A DNA stretch of 64,000 nt from Myxococcales bacterium. Its GTDB lineage: Bacteria; Myxococcota_A; Polyangia; Palsa-1104. The stretch is from contig PNAM01000089.1 in assembly GCA_003170275.1 (NCBI GenBank), forward strand, positions 76,006 through 140,005. The letters run 5' to 3'. A program made the position numbers and the translations under genes. The first letter of the stretch is position 1, and every line of letters begins with the position of its first letter. The notes under the pieces were generated by a model. That model was not told the origin of the DNA. It did no database searches and saw only the letters and a program-made list of their open reading frames with translations. Shown here piece after piece: positions 52,112 through 60,382 of the stretch.

Positions 52112-52903
52112 TTGGCAAACGGCACGACCACTTCGAACGGAAAAAGTAGTTTCTTCGACAAGGTCAAGGACAGCCCCGTCTGGAAATCGATGTTCCGGCA
52201 CGGCTACGCCGATACGCCGCGCAATCGAATCCTGCAGGTGTCCTCGAACGTGTTCCTCCACCTGCATCCGTCCAAGCTGCCGCGGCACGCCGTGCGCGTC
52301 CGCTTCACCTGGTGCGCCGGTGGCGTGACGTTCCTCTTCTACCTGATCCTCGTCGTCACCGGCATCATCCTGATGTTCTACTACCGGCCGACCGGCGAGT
52401 ACGCCTACCACGACATGAAGTATCTGCAGTTCGACGTGCCCTTCGGCATGATCATGCGGAACATGCATCGTTGGGCAGCGCACTCGATGGTGATCGCGGT
52501 GTGGATCCACATGATGCGCGTGTTCTTGACCGGCTCGTACAAACCACCGCGAGAGTTCAACTGGATCATCGGCGTGAACCTGCTGGTGCTGACGCTGCTG
52601 CTCTCGTTCACCGGCTATCTGTTGCCCTGGGATCAGCTCTCGATCTGGGCGGTCACCGTCGGCACCAACATGGCGCGCGCGGCACCGCTGGTGGGTCACG
52701 AAGGGCCGTTCGCGGAATTGCTCGGCGTGAACTCGCGCTACGACATGCGCTCGTTCCTGGTCGCCGGCCGGCTGGTCGGCGGTCCGACGCTGCTGCGCTT
52801 CTACGTGCTGCACTGCATCTTCATCCCCGTCGTCGCCTCGGTGCTCATGATCGTGCACTTCTGGCGCATCCGAAAAGACGGCGGGATCTCGGGTCCCCTG
52901 TAG
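52112..52903 (+). CDS. Cytochrome b N-terminal subunit (b6-type)
   Basis: A 263-residue membrane protein with four main helices carrying the haem-ligand histidines: MIMRNMHRWAAHSMVIAVWI has two and VLHCIFIPVVASVLMIVHFW two more. LLSFTGYLLPWDQLSIWA is the conserved helix C/D region. This is the N-terminal half of cytochrome b, separate from the C-terminal half as in b6f-like complexes. TTG 52112 is supported by AAAGGAG seven bases upstream. It follows the Rieske gene by 12 bases. Confidence 0.93.
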   Translation: MANGTTTSNGKSSFFDKVKDSPVWKSMFRHGYADTPRNRILQVSSNVFLHLHPSKLPRHAVRVRFTWCAGGVTFLFYLILVVTGIILMFYYRPTGEYAYHDMKYLQFDVPFGMIMRNMHRWAAHSMVIAVWIHMMRVFLTGSYKPPREFNWIIGVNLLVLTLLLSFTGYLLPWDQLSIWAVTVGTNMARAAPLVGHEGPFAELLGVNSRYDMRSFLVAGRLVGGPTLLRFYVLHCIFIPVVASVLMIVHFWRIRKDGGISGPL

Positions 52904-52916
52904 TCTCGAGGAGCTC

Positions 52917-53732
52917 ATGGCTGAAGCGACCGAAGCACCTGCGGCAGTAGCGCCCATCGCCACCGACGACGCGGCCGTCAAGACCGCGAAGAAGGTGAAG
53001 GAGATCGCGCTCCCCAACCGCATCCACACCTGGCCGTATCTGGTGCGGCTCGAGTTCCTCACCTCGCTGATCGTCATGACCGTGATGACCGCGTGGTCGA
53101 TCGCGATCGACGCGCCGCTCGAAGAGCCGGCCAACCCGAACAAGACGCCCAACCCGTCCAAGGCGCCGTGGTACTTCCTCGGCCTGCAGGAGATGCTGGT
53201 CTACTTCGACCCGTGGATGGCGGGCGTGGTGCTGCCGACCATGATCATCGTCGGGCTGATGGTCATCCCGTACATCGACATCAACCCGCGCGGCAACGGC
53301 TACTACACCTGGGCCGAGCGCAAGTTCGCCATCGGCACCTTCCTGTTCGGCTTCCTGGTGCTGTGGGTGGTGCTGATCTTCCTGGGCACGTTCATGCGCG
53401 GGCCCGGCTGGTACTTCTTCTGGCCGGGGCAGTACTGGGATCCGCACAAGACCGTCGCGCTCACCAACGTCGATCTGCCGTATCTGCTCGGGTTCCGCAC
53501 CAAGACCGCGCAGTTCATCGTCGGTGGCCTGGCGACCGGTGCGATCTATGCCTGGTTCGTGCCGCTGGTGCCGCTGATTCGCACCAAAGAATGGTTCAAG
53601 CAGCTGGGCATGGTGCGCTTCATGATCACCGCCGGCATGTTCGCGATGATGATGTCGCTGCCGGTGAAGATGGTGCTGCGCTGGACCTTCAACATCAAGT
53701 ACCTGTGGGTCACGCCCTGGTTCAACATCTGA
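52917..53732 (+). CDS. Cytochrome b C-terminal subunit (subunit IV-like)
   Basis: A 271-residue membrane protein. SKAPWYFLGLQEMLVYFDPW contains the PWYFLGLQE form of the PEWY quinol-site motif; the Glu of PEWY is missing from that tetrapeptide, as in other PWYF variants. GVVLPTMIIVGLMVIPYIDI and further helices complete the subunit. A charged N-terminal region of about 35 residues is extra. GGAG precedes the ATG. No cytochrome c gene follows; the next gene is convergent, so the electron acceptor is encoded elsewhere. Confidence 0.92.
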   Translation: MAEATEAPAAVAPIATDDAAVKTAKKVKEIALPNRIHTWPYLVRLEFLTSLIVMTVMTAWSIAIDAPLEEPANPNKTPNPSKAPWYFLGLQEMLVYFDPWMAGVVLPTMIIVGLMVIPYIDINPRGNGYYTWAERKFAIGTFLFGFLVLWVVLIFLGTFMRGPGWYFFWPGQYWDPHKTVALTNVDLPYLLGFRTKTAQFIVGGLATGAIYAWFVPLVPLIRTKEWFKQLGMVRFMITAGMFAMMMSLPVKMVLRWTFNIKYLWVTPWFNI

Positions 53733-53733
53733 G

Positions 53734-55200
53734 CTAGGACGTTCGCGCAGCCAGCTCCCGCAAGAACGCAATCAGCGACGGCAACGCGTCTTCTCCCGCC
53801 GCCAGCTCCAGCGACCGATAACGAACCCCACGCTGCGGCCACACGCCGAGCCAGCCGGTGATGTGCGTCGCCAAGCGGCCGCGCGTGTGCTCATCGAGCA
53901 GGGCCGCGCCGGCGCCGCGCTTGTCGTAGACGTCGAAGGCGCGATCGAACGCGCGATCTTCGGTCTCCACGCGCGCGCCCGAGGCGTGCGGCCCGAGGCC
54001 GCGGGTGTCGCGCCGCTCGACGGAGAACGGCGGATCGCGCGGCGGCGCTTCGCCGACCGAGACCTCGATCTCGGCGATCACACCGGCGCGGCGCGAGACC
54101 ACCACCGAGACCGGCGCGCCTTGATCGGGGCCCACCGGCGAGTGCAGGCGCGCGACCTCGAAGCCCTGCGCCCCGGTGATCGTCACCTGCGGCGCGCCCA
54201 CCGCGCCCGCGCCGCGACGGATGAGCAGCTCGAAGTCTTCGCGCTTGAGCGGCACGCCGTCGACGCGCAGCGCCGAGGTGGCGATCGCCAAGAGGCCGAT
54301 GGCGGCCATCACCAGCTGAGCCGGATGCTCGAGCTGCAGCCCGCCGAGCCCGAGCAGGAGCAGGCCCCAGGCTCGCAGCCGGTGCACGCCCGGGTGCGCG
54401 AGCAGCCGCAGCGTTGCGTAGAGCATCGACGCCAGCGCGGCCAGGCAGATCAGCTGGCCCCACGGCTGGATCGGCAGATCGACGCCGAAGCCGTAGGCCG
54501 CCACGCGCGCGGCGCTCTCCCAATCGCGGCGGATGAGCAGCGCGGCGGCGCACACCACGATCCAGGTGAGCACCGCGGCGAAGCGACTGCCGCGACGCGG
54601 GCGCGACGGGATGAAGCACAGCCCGGCCAACGCGAGCGCGCCGTTTTGCAGGTGCGGCAGCACCTCGGTGCGCAGCGGGCTCTGTTCGGCGAGCGCGCCG
54701 AAGCGGATCAGGATGCCGGGCACTAGATGCATCGCCATCACCGCGACCAGCAGCAGCGTGCCGATCTTGATCCAGCCGCGCGCCGGCGAGGCGACCACCG
54801 ACAGCGAGATCAAGAGCGAGAGAAACAGAAAGCTCAGGTGGAGGTGGAACAGCAGGCCGGGCGGCAGGCCAAACAGCACGCCGAGGGTGGCCAGCGCCAC
54901 GAACACCGAGCCGATCAGCGGCAGCGACGCGCGCGCGCCGGGGCGGAACTCCGAGCCCGACAGGACCACGCGCAGGATTCCCGCGCCGAGCAGGAGCACC
55001 GCCATCACCGAGAGCAGCTCGAAGCTGAACAGCGCGGTCACGTCGGCGGCGTGGGTCACCGACGAGCGCGGCTGTAGAAAGTCGAGGTGGATCAGGCGCA
55101 GCACGATCCGGTTGCAGATCAGCTCGATGCAGGCGACGCCTGCCAAGACGCCGAGGAGGGGGAAGCGAAACACGAAGGATCGGGAGGGAGACGCAGACAC
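53734..55200 (-). CDS. Multi-spanning membrane protein of unknown function
   Basis: A 488-residue protein. About ten hydrophobic helices occupy residues 10-335 (PLLGVLAGVACIELICNRIV; LLLVAVMAMHLVPGILI). A soluble domain of about 150 residues follows (VTITGAQGFEVARLHSPVG; FDVYDKRGAGAALLDEH). The start is GTG. It abuts the cytochrome operon tail-to-tail and is divergent from the amidase gene. I do not recognise the family. Confidence 0.78.
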   Translation of the reverse strand: MSASPSRSFVFRFPLLGVLAGVACIELICNRIVLRLIHLDFLQPRSSVTHAADVTALFSFELLSVMAVLLLGAGILRVVLSGSEFRPGARASLPLIGSVFVALATLGVLFGLPPGLLFHLHLSFLFLSLLISLSVVASPARGWIKIGTLLLVAVMAMHLVPGILIRFGALAEQSPLRTEVLPHLQNGALALAGLCFIPSRPRRGSRFAAVLTWIVVCAAALLIRRDWESAARVAAYGFGVDLPIQPWGQLICLAALASMLYATLRLLAHPGVHRLRAWGLLLLGLGGLQLEHPAQLVMAAIGLLAIATSALRVDGVPLKREDFELLIRRGAGAVGAPQVTITGAQGFEVARLHSPVGPDQGAPVSVVVSRRAGVIAEIEVSVGEAPPRDPPFSVERRDTRGLGPHASGARVETEDRAFDRAFDVYDKRGAGAALLDEHTRGRLATHITGWLGVWPQRGVRYRSLELAAGEDALPSLIAFLRELAARTS

Positions 55201-55228
55201 GAAGCTAAATGGTTAGCGTCCCAGGAAC

Positions 55229-55257
55229 TTGCGCGCAAGGATGTAGCCGGATATCCT
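55229..55257 (+). promoter_or_regulatory. Promoter of the amidase-rph-rdgB group
   Basis: TTGCGC (55229-55234), 17-base spacer, TATCCT (55252-55257), 14 bases before ATG 55272. Confidence 0.5.
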
Positions 55258-55271
55258 ACATTCACCTACCA

Positions 55272-55955
55272 ATGCTTGGCTTATTCCTTAGTTTGACCGT
55301 GGTGATCGATCCGGGGCACGGCGGGTCCAATACCGGGGCGCCGGGTCGCGCGGGCGCATTCGAGAAGCAGGTGACGCTGGCGATCGGGCGCGCGCTGCGC
55401 CGGCGGCTGGCGGCCGAGGGGATCCGCGTGGTGATGACGCGCGAGCGCGATACCTACCTGACCCTGCGCGAGCGGGTGCGGCGCGCCAACGCCGAGCAAC
55501 CCGACCTGTTCATCAGCCTGCACACCAACGCGTCGCCGGAGCACGGCCGGCGCGGCATCGAGACCTACGTGCTCGACCGCGAGGCGAGCGACGTCGAGGC
55601 GCGGCGCGCGCAGGCGGCGGCGCCCGACGTGGTGGCCGGGCGGCTGGCGGATCTGGCGCTGCTCGAGGCGCGTCGTGCGTCGATGGTGCTGGCGCGCGCG
55701 GTCCAGACGCGGCTGTTGGCGGCGCGCGGCACGGCGGGCTCGAACCGCGGCGTCAAGCAGGCCGGCTACGACGTGCTGTCGGGCGTGCAGGCGCCGGCGG
55801 TGCTGGTCGAGGTCGGGTTCGTGGACCATCCGATCGAAGGCGCGGAGCTCCTGCGGCCCGAGGTGCAGGAGCAGACCGCACAAGCGCTCGCCGAGGCGAT
55901 CTTCGACTTCGCCGCGCATCAAGCTCCGCCGCGGCTGGCGAACAACACGCATTGA
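55272..55955 (+). CDS. N-acetylmuramoyl-L-alanine amidase (Amidase_3)
   Basis: A 227-residue zinc amidase cleaving the lactyl-amide bond of peptidoglycan. TVVIDPGHGGSNTGAPG has the first zinc His, AFEKQVTLAIGRAL the Glu, LFISLHTNASPEHG the second His, and APAVLVEVGFVDHP the catalytic Glu. The N-terminal MLGLFLSL is short for a signal peptide, so export is uncertain. ATG 55272 was preferred to upstream GTGs because it lies after the promoter. RNase PH follows by 18 bases. Confidence 0.92.
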   Translation: MLGLFLSLTVVIDPGHGGSNTGAPGRAGAFEKQVTLAIGRALRRRLAAEGIRVVMTRERDTYLTLRERVRRANAEQPDLFISLHTNASPEHGRRGIETYVLDREASDVEARRAQAAAPDVVAGRLADLALLEARRASMVLARAVQTRLLAARGTAGSNRGVKQAGYDVLSGVQAPAVLVEVGFVDHPIEGAELLRPEVQEQTAQALAEAIFDFAAHQAPPRLANNTH

Positions 55956-55973
55956 CGCTATCGTGGCGCGCAT

Positions 55974-56681
55974 ATGCGCCCCGACGGTAGACGTCCCGAT
56001 CAGCTCCGCCCGATCTCCATCACGCCCGACTGGCTGCGCGACCCCGAGGGGTCGGCGCTGATCAAGGCGGGCAACACGTGGGTGGTGTGCACCGCGTCGG
56101 TCGAAGAGCGCGTCCCGCCGTTCCTCAAGGACAAGGGGCAGGGCTGGGTGACCGCCGAGTACGCCATGCTGCCGCGCTCGACCAATACGCGGTCGGGGCG
56201 CGCGCCGGGCGGGCGTGGCAAGGAGATCGAGCGGCTGATCGGGCGCTCGCTGCGGGCGGCGATCGATCTGAAAGCGCTCGGGCAGCGCAGCATCCTCATC
56301 GATTGCGATGTGCTGCAGGCCGACGGCGGCACGCGCACAGCGTCGATCACCGGCGCGTGGGTGGCGCTGGCGCTCGCCTGCAAGCGGCTGGTCGACCAGA
56401 AGCTGCTGGCGAAGTCGCCGCTGCTCGGCAACCTGGCGGCGGTCTCGGTGGGGATCGTCGACGGCGAGGCGCGGCTCGATCTGCCCTACGCCGAAGACTC
56501 GGTGGCCGAGGTGGACATGAACGTGGTGATGACCGAGGGCGATCGGCTGGTGGAGATCCAGGGCACCGCCGAGCACGGCACGTTCGATCGCAAGCAGCTC
56601 GACGTGTTGTGCGATCTGGCGGCGGTGGGCGTGCGCGAGCTGATCGCGGCGCAGAAGAGCGCGGTCGCGGCGGCCCGGTGA
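55974..56681 (+). CDS. rph: Ribonuclease PH
   Basis: A 235-residue phosphorolytic 3' exoribonuclease that trims tRNA ends. RPDGRRPDQLRPISI, GNTWVVCTASVEERVPPFLK, GWVTAEYAMLPRSTNTR, IDCDVLQADGGTRTASITG and DLPYAEDSVAEVDMNVVM are family signatures. Length is normal. Its stop overlaps the rdgB start (GTGA), so the two are coupled. TATCGT nine bases before the ATG may provide a secondary start. Confidence 0.96.
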   Translation: MRPDGRRPDQLRPISITPDWLRDPEGSALIKAGNTWVVCTASVEERVPPFLKDKGQGWVTAEYAMLPRSTNTRSGRAPGGRGKEIERLIGRSLRAAIDLKALGQRSILIDCDVLQADGGTRTASITGAWVALALACKRLVDQKLLAKSPLLGNLAAVSVGIVDGEARLDLPYAEDSVAEVDMNVVMTEGDRLVEIQGTAEHGTFDRKQLDVLCDLAAVGVRELIAAQKSAVAAAR

Positions 56682-57283
56682 GCCAGGCCAAGCTGCTGTT
56701 CGCGACGCGCAACCGCGGCAAGCTGGCCGAGCTGAGCGAGTTGGTCCGCCCCTACGGCTACGAGGTGCTGTCGCTCGACGATTTCAGCGCGATGGGCGAG
56801 GTGGTCGAGGACGCGCCGACCTTCGCCGGCAACGCGGAGAAGAAGGCGCGCGCGGCGCTGGCGGCGACCGGCTGCCCGTCGCTGGCCGACGACAGCGGGC
56901 TGGAGGTCGACGCGCTCGACGGCGCGCCCGGCGTTCAGTCGGCGCGCTACGCCGGCAATCACGACGACGCGGCCAACAACGCCAAGCTACTGTCGGCGTT
57001 GGCCGAGGTGCCCGACGGTAAGCGCAGCGCGCGCTTTCGTTGCGCGCTCGCGCTGATCGACGTGAGCGGCACGCTGCAGCTCACCGAGGGCGCCTGCGAA
57101 GGGCGCATCGCGCGCGCGCCGCGCGGCCTGTACGGGTTCGGCTACGACCCGCTGTTCCTGGTCGGCACCGGCGAGCGCACCATGGCCGAGCTCGCGCCCG
57201 ACGAGAAAAATCGCCTCTCCCACCGCGGCCAGGCGCTGCGCGCGATGGCGAATGCGCTTGCAAGCCACCGACGCGGCGGGTAG
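56678..57283 (+). CDS. rdgB: dITP/XTP pyrophosphatase (RdgB/HAM1)
   Basis: A 201-residue nucleotide-pool sanitising enzyme that hydrolyses dITP and XTP. LLFATRNRGKLAELSEL, TFAGNAEKKARAAL, LADDSGLEVDALDGAPGVQS, SARYAG and GLYGFGYDPLFLV plus MAELAPDEKNRLSHRGQAL are the family signatures. GTG 56678 overlaps the rph stop. The integrase reading frame on the other strand runs across most of this gene. tRNA-Pro follows 18 bases downstream. Confidence 0.95.
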   Translation: MSQAKLLFATRNRGKLAELSELVRPYGYEVLSLDDFSAMGEVVEDAPTFAGNAEKKARAALAATGCPSLADDSGLEVDALDGAPGVQSARYAGNHDDAANNAKLLSALAEVPDGKRSARFRCALALIDVSGTLQLTEGACEGRIARAPRGLYGFGYDPLFLVGTGERTMAELAPDEKNRLSHRGQALRAMANALASHRRGG

Positions 57284-58639
57284 TACTCTTCGCTGAACAC
57301 ACGGGGCGTAGCGCAGCCTGGTAGCGCGCCTGGTTTGGGACCAGGATGTCGGAGGTTCGAATCCTCTCGCCCCGACTATCTCAACTGCTTGTTCTTCTTC
57401 GTCTTCAACATCGCCTTCAGAGTCGCGGCTATCCCGTTTGGACGATGTCCGTAGCAAATGCGTAGCAAACGGAGGCGGACCGAAGGAAAGCCGGTTGATC
57501 TCCGACTTCAGATAGTCGGGGGCAAGGTGTCCGTAGACCTCGGTCGTGATCCGCGGATCGCTGTGGCGCAAGATTCGTTGCACGGCTGCCGGGTTCGCGC
57601 CGGCCATCATGAGCAGCGATGCCGTCGTGTGGCGTAGGTGATGGAATCGCAGCGATCGCACCTCGCCGAAGGGCCAGAGCTTCATGTTGCACTTGGGGCA
57701 GCGCCGCAGCTGGTCGTCGGTCGCTTTCTCGACGTGGCCACACTGCTTGCGGCGGCAGGAGTGGCGATAGCCGGTGACGATGCCGGCCCGGCGGAGCGCA
57801 CGCCGTAGGACCTGCTCGAGCTGAACATTTTCGGACATCATGGAGCCGTCGCTGCGAGGGAAGACGAGATCCGACGGTGACGATCCGATTGCCGCCTTCA
57901 GGTAGGGGACTAACTCGGCCGCGATCGGGATGACCTCGCCGCGACCACTCTTCGTGGTCTCTCGATCATAAGAGCGTGCGACCGTCAGCAGGCCTGTCGC
58001 GAGATCTACGTCGCTCTTTCGGAGTCCGAAGAGCTCGCCCTTGCGCAGCCCTGTGTAGAGAGCGGAAGCGAACAGCGATTGCCACTTCAGAGCCAGCGCG
58101 GACAGCACGAGCCGGACCTCGAAGTGCTTGAGGTACTCGGGCACTCCGCGCGGCACCTTGCGCCTCCGAACGTCAGTCACGGGGTTCACGCCAGCCCAAC
58201 GGCCAGATCTCCTCGCGGAATTGAATACGCGGCTCAAGTACCCACGCACGTGGTTCACTGTTCGCGGCGTGAGCTCACGCGTCTTGCTTTGCAGGAACGT
58301 TTCCACTCTCGCTGACGTGACATCGAGCAGTGGCAGTCCTCCCAGCGAAGAACCGACCAGGTGTCGATTGATCGTGCCGATGCCTCGCTTGTAGGACGGC
58401 GTGCCAGCGAAGTACGTCTCGATCCACCACGCAAGCAACGCGTCCAGCGGCCCTCCGCCGTTGGCGACTTCTGCCGGCTCCAGCCCGCGGCGCGCTCGTT
58501 CGCCCTTGCGCTCGAGATCGTCGGCCAGTCTGCGCGCCTCGGTCTTGGTCTGCGCCTCGGATGAGCAGCCGCGCCAATGACCATTCGCGTCTTTGTATCG
58601 AAGATAGAACTTACCATCTCTTTTGTAGACCGATGCCAT
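56987..58639 (-). CDS. int: Tyrosine recombinase/integrase reading through tRNA-Pro
   Basis: A 550-codon frame. Residues about 1-60 are an arm-binding domain (ASVYKRDGKFYLRYKDANGH), about 70-170 the SAM-like core-binding domain, and about 185-400 the catalytic domain. Arg is in YTGLRKGELFGLRKSDVD, HxxR in FHHLRHTTASLLMMAGA, and His/Tyr in ILRHSDPRITTEVYGHL. A four-Cys insert (CRRKQC; CPKC) lies between the first Arg and HxxR. After about residue 410 the frame crosses the tRNA antisense (VGARGFEPPTSWSQTRRAT) and continues into rdgB antisense. The native C-terminus is therefore defined only in the excised circle; the functional protein probably ends near residue 400-430. Confidence 0.9.
   Translation of the reverse strand: MASVYKRDGKFYLRYKDANGHWRGCSSEAQTKTEARRLADDLERKGERARRGLEPAEVANGGGPLDALLAWWIETYFAGTPSYKRGIGTINRHLVGSSLGGLPLLDVTSARVETFLQSKTRELTPRTVNHVRGYLSRVFNSARRSGRWAGVNPVTDVRRRKVPRGVPEYLKHFEVRLVLSALALKWQSLFASALYTGLRKGELFGLRKSDVDLATGLLTVARSYDRETTKSGRGEVIPIAAELVPYLKAAIGSSPSDLVFPRSDGSMMSENVQLEQVLRRALRRAGIVTGYRHSCRRKQCGHVEKATDDQLRRCPKCNMKLWPFGEVRSLRFHHLRHTTASLLMMAGANPAAVQRILRHSDPRITTEVYGHLAPDYLKSEINRLSFGPPPFATHLLRTSSKRDSRDSEGDVEDEEEQAVEIVGARGFEPPTSWSQTRRATRLRYAPCVQRRVLPAASVACKRIRHRAQRLAAVGEAIFLVGRELGHGALAGADQEQRVVAEPVQAARRARDAPFAGALGELQRAAHVDQRERATKARAALTVGHLGQRRQ
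57302..57375 (+). tRNA. tRNA-Pro (UGG anticodon); integration target
   Basis: Acceptor CGGGGCG pairs with CGCCCCG, discriminator A; D-stem GCGC/GCGC; anticodon stem CCTGG/CCAGG with loop TTTGGGA (anticodon TGG); T-arm GGAGG-TTCGAAT-CCTCT with one G-T wobble. CCA is not encoded. The adjacent integrase gene points into its 3' end, so the 3' half is the attachment site. Confidence 0.95.
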
Positions 58640-58660
58640 GTGTGTGTGCCTCGCTTCCCG

Positions 58661-58888
58661 TCACAAACGCGCGCGCTGCGCCGTCAGAATCCCACGAGCG
58701 TCGTTCGGACGCTCTCCCTCTACGTATGCACGAATCTCCGACGGTACGAACCGGAGGCAGCCGCCGATCCTGCGGTACGGCAGCTCGCCGGATTCGGCGC
58801 GATGATACACCCAGCTCCTCGACATCTTCAGGTAGCGCGCCACATCTTGCGCGTCCCAGAGTCCATCGCTGCGCAAATCCTGTTCCAT
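58661..58888 (-). CDS. AlpA/excisionase-like winged-helix protein
   Basis: A 75-residue MerR-type helix-turn-helix protein: LWDAQDVARYLKMSRSWVYH, ESGELPYRRIGGCLRFVPSE and IRAYVEGERP. This is the standard AlpA/Xis pattern. GGAGGAGAG immediately before ATG 58888 is a very strong ribosome-binding site and rules out longer starts. It lies 21 bases before the integrase gene on the same strand. It likely controls excision or integrase expression. Confidence 0.88.
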   Translation of the reverse strand: MEQDLRSDGLWDAQDVARYLKMSRSWVYHRAESGELPYRRIGGCLRFVPSEIRAYVEGERPNDARGILTAQRARL

Positions 58889-58957
58889 GATCTCTCCTCC
58901 AGCGTTTTCGGCCCCTCGCCCGAGCGCCGTCTCGACGACAGCGACCCGGCATTGACA

Positions 58958-59006
58958 CACATACATCGTCTCACCATGTATGGTCAACATTATTAACCAT
59001 GCGGTT
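58958..59006 (-). promoter_or_regulatory. Promoter and operators of the AlpA-like gene
   Basis: Minus-strand TTGACC (58987-58982), 18-base spacer, TATGTG (58963-58958). A 12-bp perfect palindrome ACCATGTATGGT (58973-58984) overlaps the -35, and AACCATGCGGTT (58995-59006) lies seven bases upstream of it. The 11-bp core of the second site recurs at 63662-63672. Confidence 0.5.
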
Positions 59007-59025
59007 GGTCAAATGAGGGACGACG

Positions 59026-59054
59026 TTGCTTGTTGACGGGCTGTGCGTTATGAT
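59026..59054 (+). promoter_or_regulatory. Promoter of the 151-residue protein gene
   Basis: TTGCTT (59026-59031), 17-base spacer, TATGAT (59049-59054), 14 bases before ATG 59069. AACCATGCGGTT lies 19 bases upstream of the -35 and could control both divergent promoters. Confidence 0.5.
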
Positions 59055-59068
59055 AGACAGTGTTGCTC

Positions 59069-59524
59069 ATGCCTCCCAAGCAGAGGAAGGACGCCCGCAA
59101 CACGAAACCGCCACGCCGCAAGGCCGGGCCGCCACCGATACCGCCGCCACCGGATGCCAAGATGGTCGGCGTCTGGTTTCCGGTTGCGTATCTCAAAGTC
59201 ATCGGGAGTGAAGCCGCGCGCTTCGGCGTCGGTCGAGGGCAGTTTCTCACGATGCTCGTGAAGCGAAAGGCGGGCGAGATCTTCATGGACCGTCCACCAA
59301 GCGCGCCCACGTATGAAGCTACCGCGGAGGAGCTCACCAAGACGCAAAAGTACGTCTGGGCGATGCAGCCACAGATCCGCAACCAGATCGACGCCGCAAG
59401 GTTGCCGATGGGCAACATCAGCCTCGGCAATTACCTCATGCTGCTGGTCATCGAATGGCTTGGTCAGCCGAACGGATTGAAGATGCGAGAGAACTGGTCA
59501 GACGAATCACCGACGAACACCTGA
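59069..59524 (+). CDS. Unknown protein of the element, possible ribbon-helix-helix
   Basis: A 151-residue protein. A basic Pro-rich N-terminus (KPPRRKAGPPPIPPPP) precedes a strand-helix-helix segment (VGVWFPVAYLKVIGSEAARF, GVGRGQFLTMLVKR) that has the spacing of ribbon-helix-helix DNA-binding domains. A second helical segment (GNYLMLLVIEWLG) ends the protein. No family is recognised with confidence. ATG 59069 follows a good promoter. Its end overlaps the convergent AbiEii-like gene by 18 bases. Confidence 0.65.
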   Translation: MPPKQRKDARNTKPPRRKAGPPPIPPPPDAKMVGVWFPVAYLKVIGSEAARFGVGRGQFLTMLVKRKAGEIFMDRPPSAPTYEATAEELTKTQKYVWAMQPQIRNQIDAARLPMGNISLGNYLMLLVIEWLGQPNGLKMRENWSDESPTNT

Positions 59525-60382
59525 TGAATCTTCGAGGCCGCCGGCGACGCCGGGGGCGAACAGCCCTTGATGGAATTCAGCGACGGCAAGAATCGCGTCG
59601 GCAGCGAGCGTTTTCGCATCAAGGTCGGGATGATCGAGAAGCATTTGCTCGACGTAAGCCCGGGGCCCCTGGGCGTCCGGCGCTGCGAAGTTCGCGAGCA
59701 GGTCGTCGAGTCCGGTCTTGATCTCGCCGATCTGGTCGGCAAAGCGCTCTCTGACAGCCCGTGACGCCGCCATCGTTCCGCCAGCGTCGTTGTGCAAGAG
59801 CACGAATGCGATGTCGTACCAATCCTTCGGCTTTCGCCGAACGTTAGCTGCGGCCGTCTTGGCAAGCAGAAATCCAGCCAACCCGGTAACGTTCACCTCG
59901 GCTTCGTGAATGACATCGCCGATGCGGGCGCTGAGCTTCCTCACCACGACATCCCGCGATGCGAAACGGGTGCCACGGAGGTTGACCGCTCCGAGTTTTT
60001 CGCATTTGTCGAAATAGATCGTGCTCTCGGCCGCTGTGTGATCGAGATCCACGAGCAGTTCAAACTTGACGACGGTTCGGGGAGGCGCGGTATCCGCGAT
60101 CCAGCGCCAGACTCGTTCGTTGTCCGGCTCGAAGCCAGCATCGCGAAGAGCGCGCTCGAGCCGGACCGCGTTCACTGCCCCGCACTCGATCTCGAGGTTG
60201 AGCTGCACATCGACGTCGGTTGTGCCGGCGTGATGGAAAGCGCTGTTAGCGCATAGCAGTTCTGGCACCAGGCCACCGAGGAGGACGAACTCAGGGCGCG
60301 AGCCGTAGTGGTGCACAACGCGGACCAGCGCGCGTTCGGCCGCCTCACGAGCGGCGCGGGTTCGCGGAGCTTCATCGCCCAC
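59507..60382 (-). CDS. AbiEii-like nucleotidyltransferase (type IV toxin-like)
   Basis: A 291-residue nucleotidyltransferase-fold protein. FVLLGGLVPELLCANSAFHH followed by GTTDVDVQLNLEI is the GG...DxD catalytic pattern. TIYFDKCEKLGAV and RRKPKDWYDIAFVLLHND (the R/K-D-x-Y-D helix) match the AbiEii/AbiGii toxin family. In known AbiE systems such enzymes modify tRNA or protein and stop growth upon phage infection. GTG 60382 overlaps the AbiEi-like stop by 11 bases, typical of the operon. The upstream frame inside the antitoxin gene is not considered coding. Confidence 0.83.
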   Translation of the reverse strand: MGDEAPRTRAAREAAERALVRVVHHYGSRPEFVLLGGLVPELLCANSAFHHAGTTDVDVQLNLEIECGAVNAVRLERALRDAGFEPDNERVWRWIADTAPPRTVVKFELLVDLDHTAAESTIYFDKCEKLGAVNLRGTRFASRDVVVRKLSARIGDVIHEAEVNVTGLAGFLLAKTAAANVRRKPKDWYDIAFVLLHNDAGGTMAASRAVRERFADQIGEIKTGLDDLLANFAAPDAQGPRAYVEQMLLDHPDLDAKTLAADAILAVAEFHQGLFAPGVAGGLEDSSGVRR

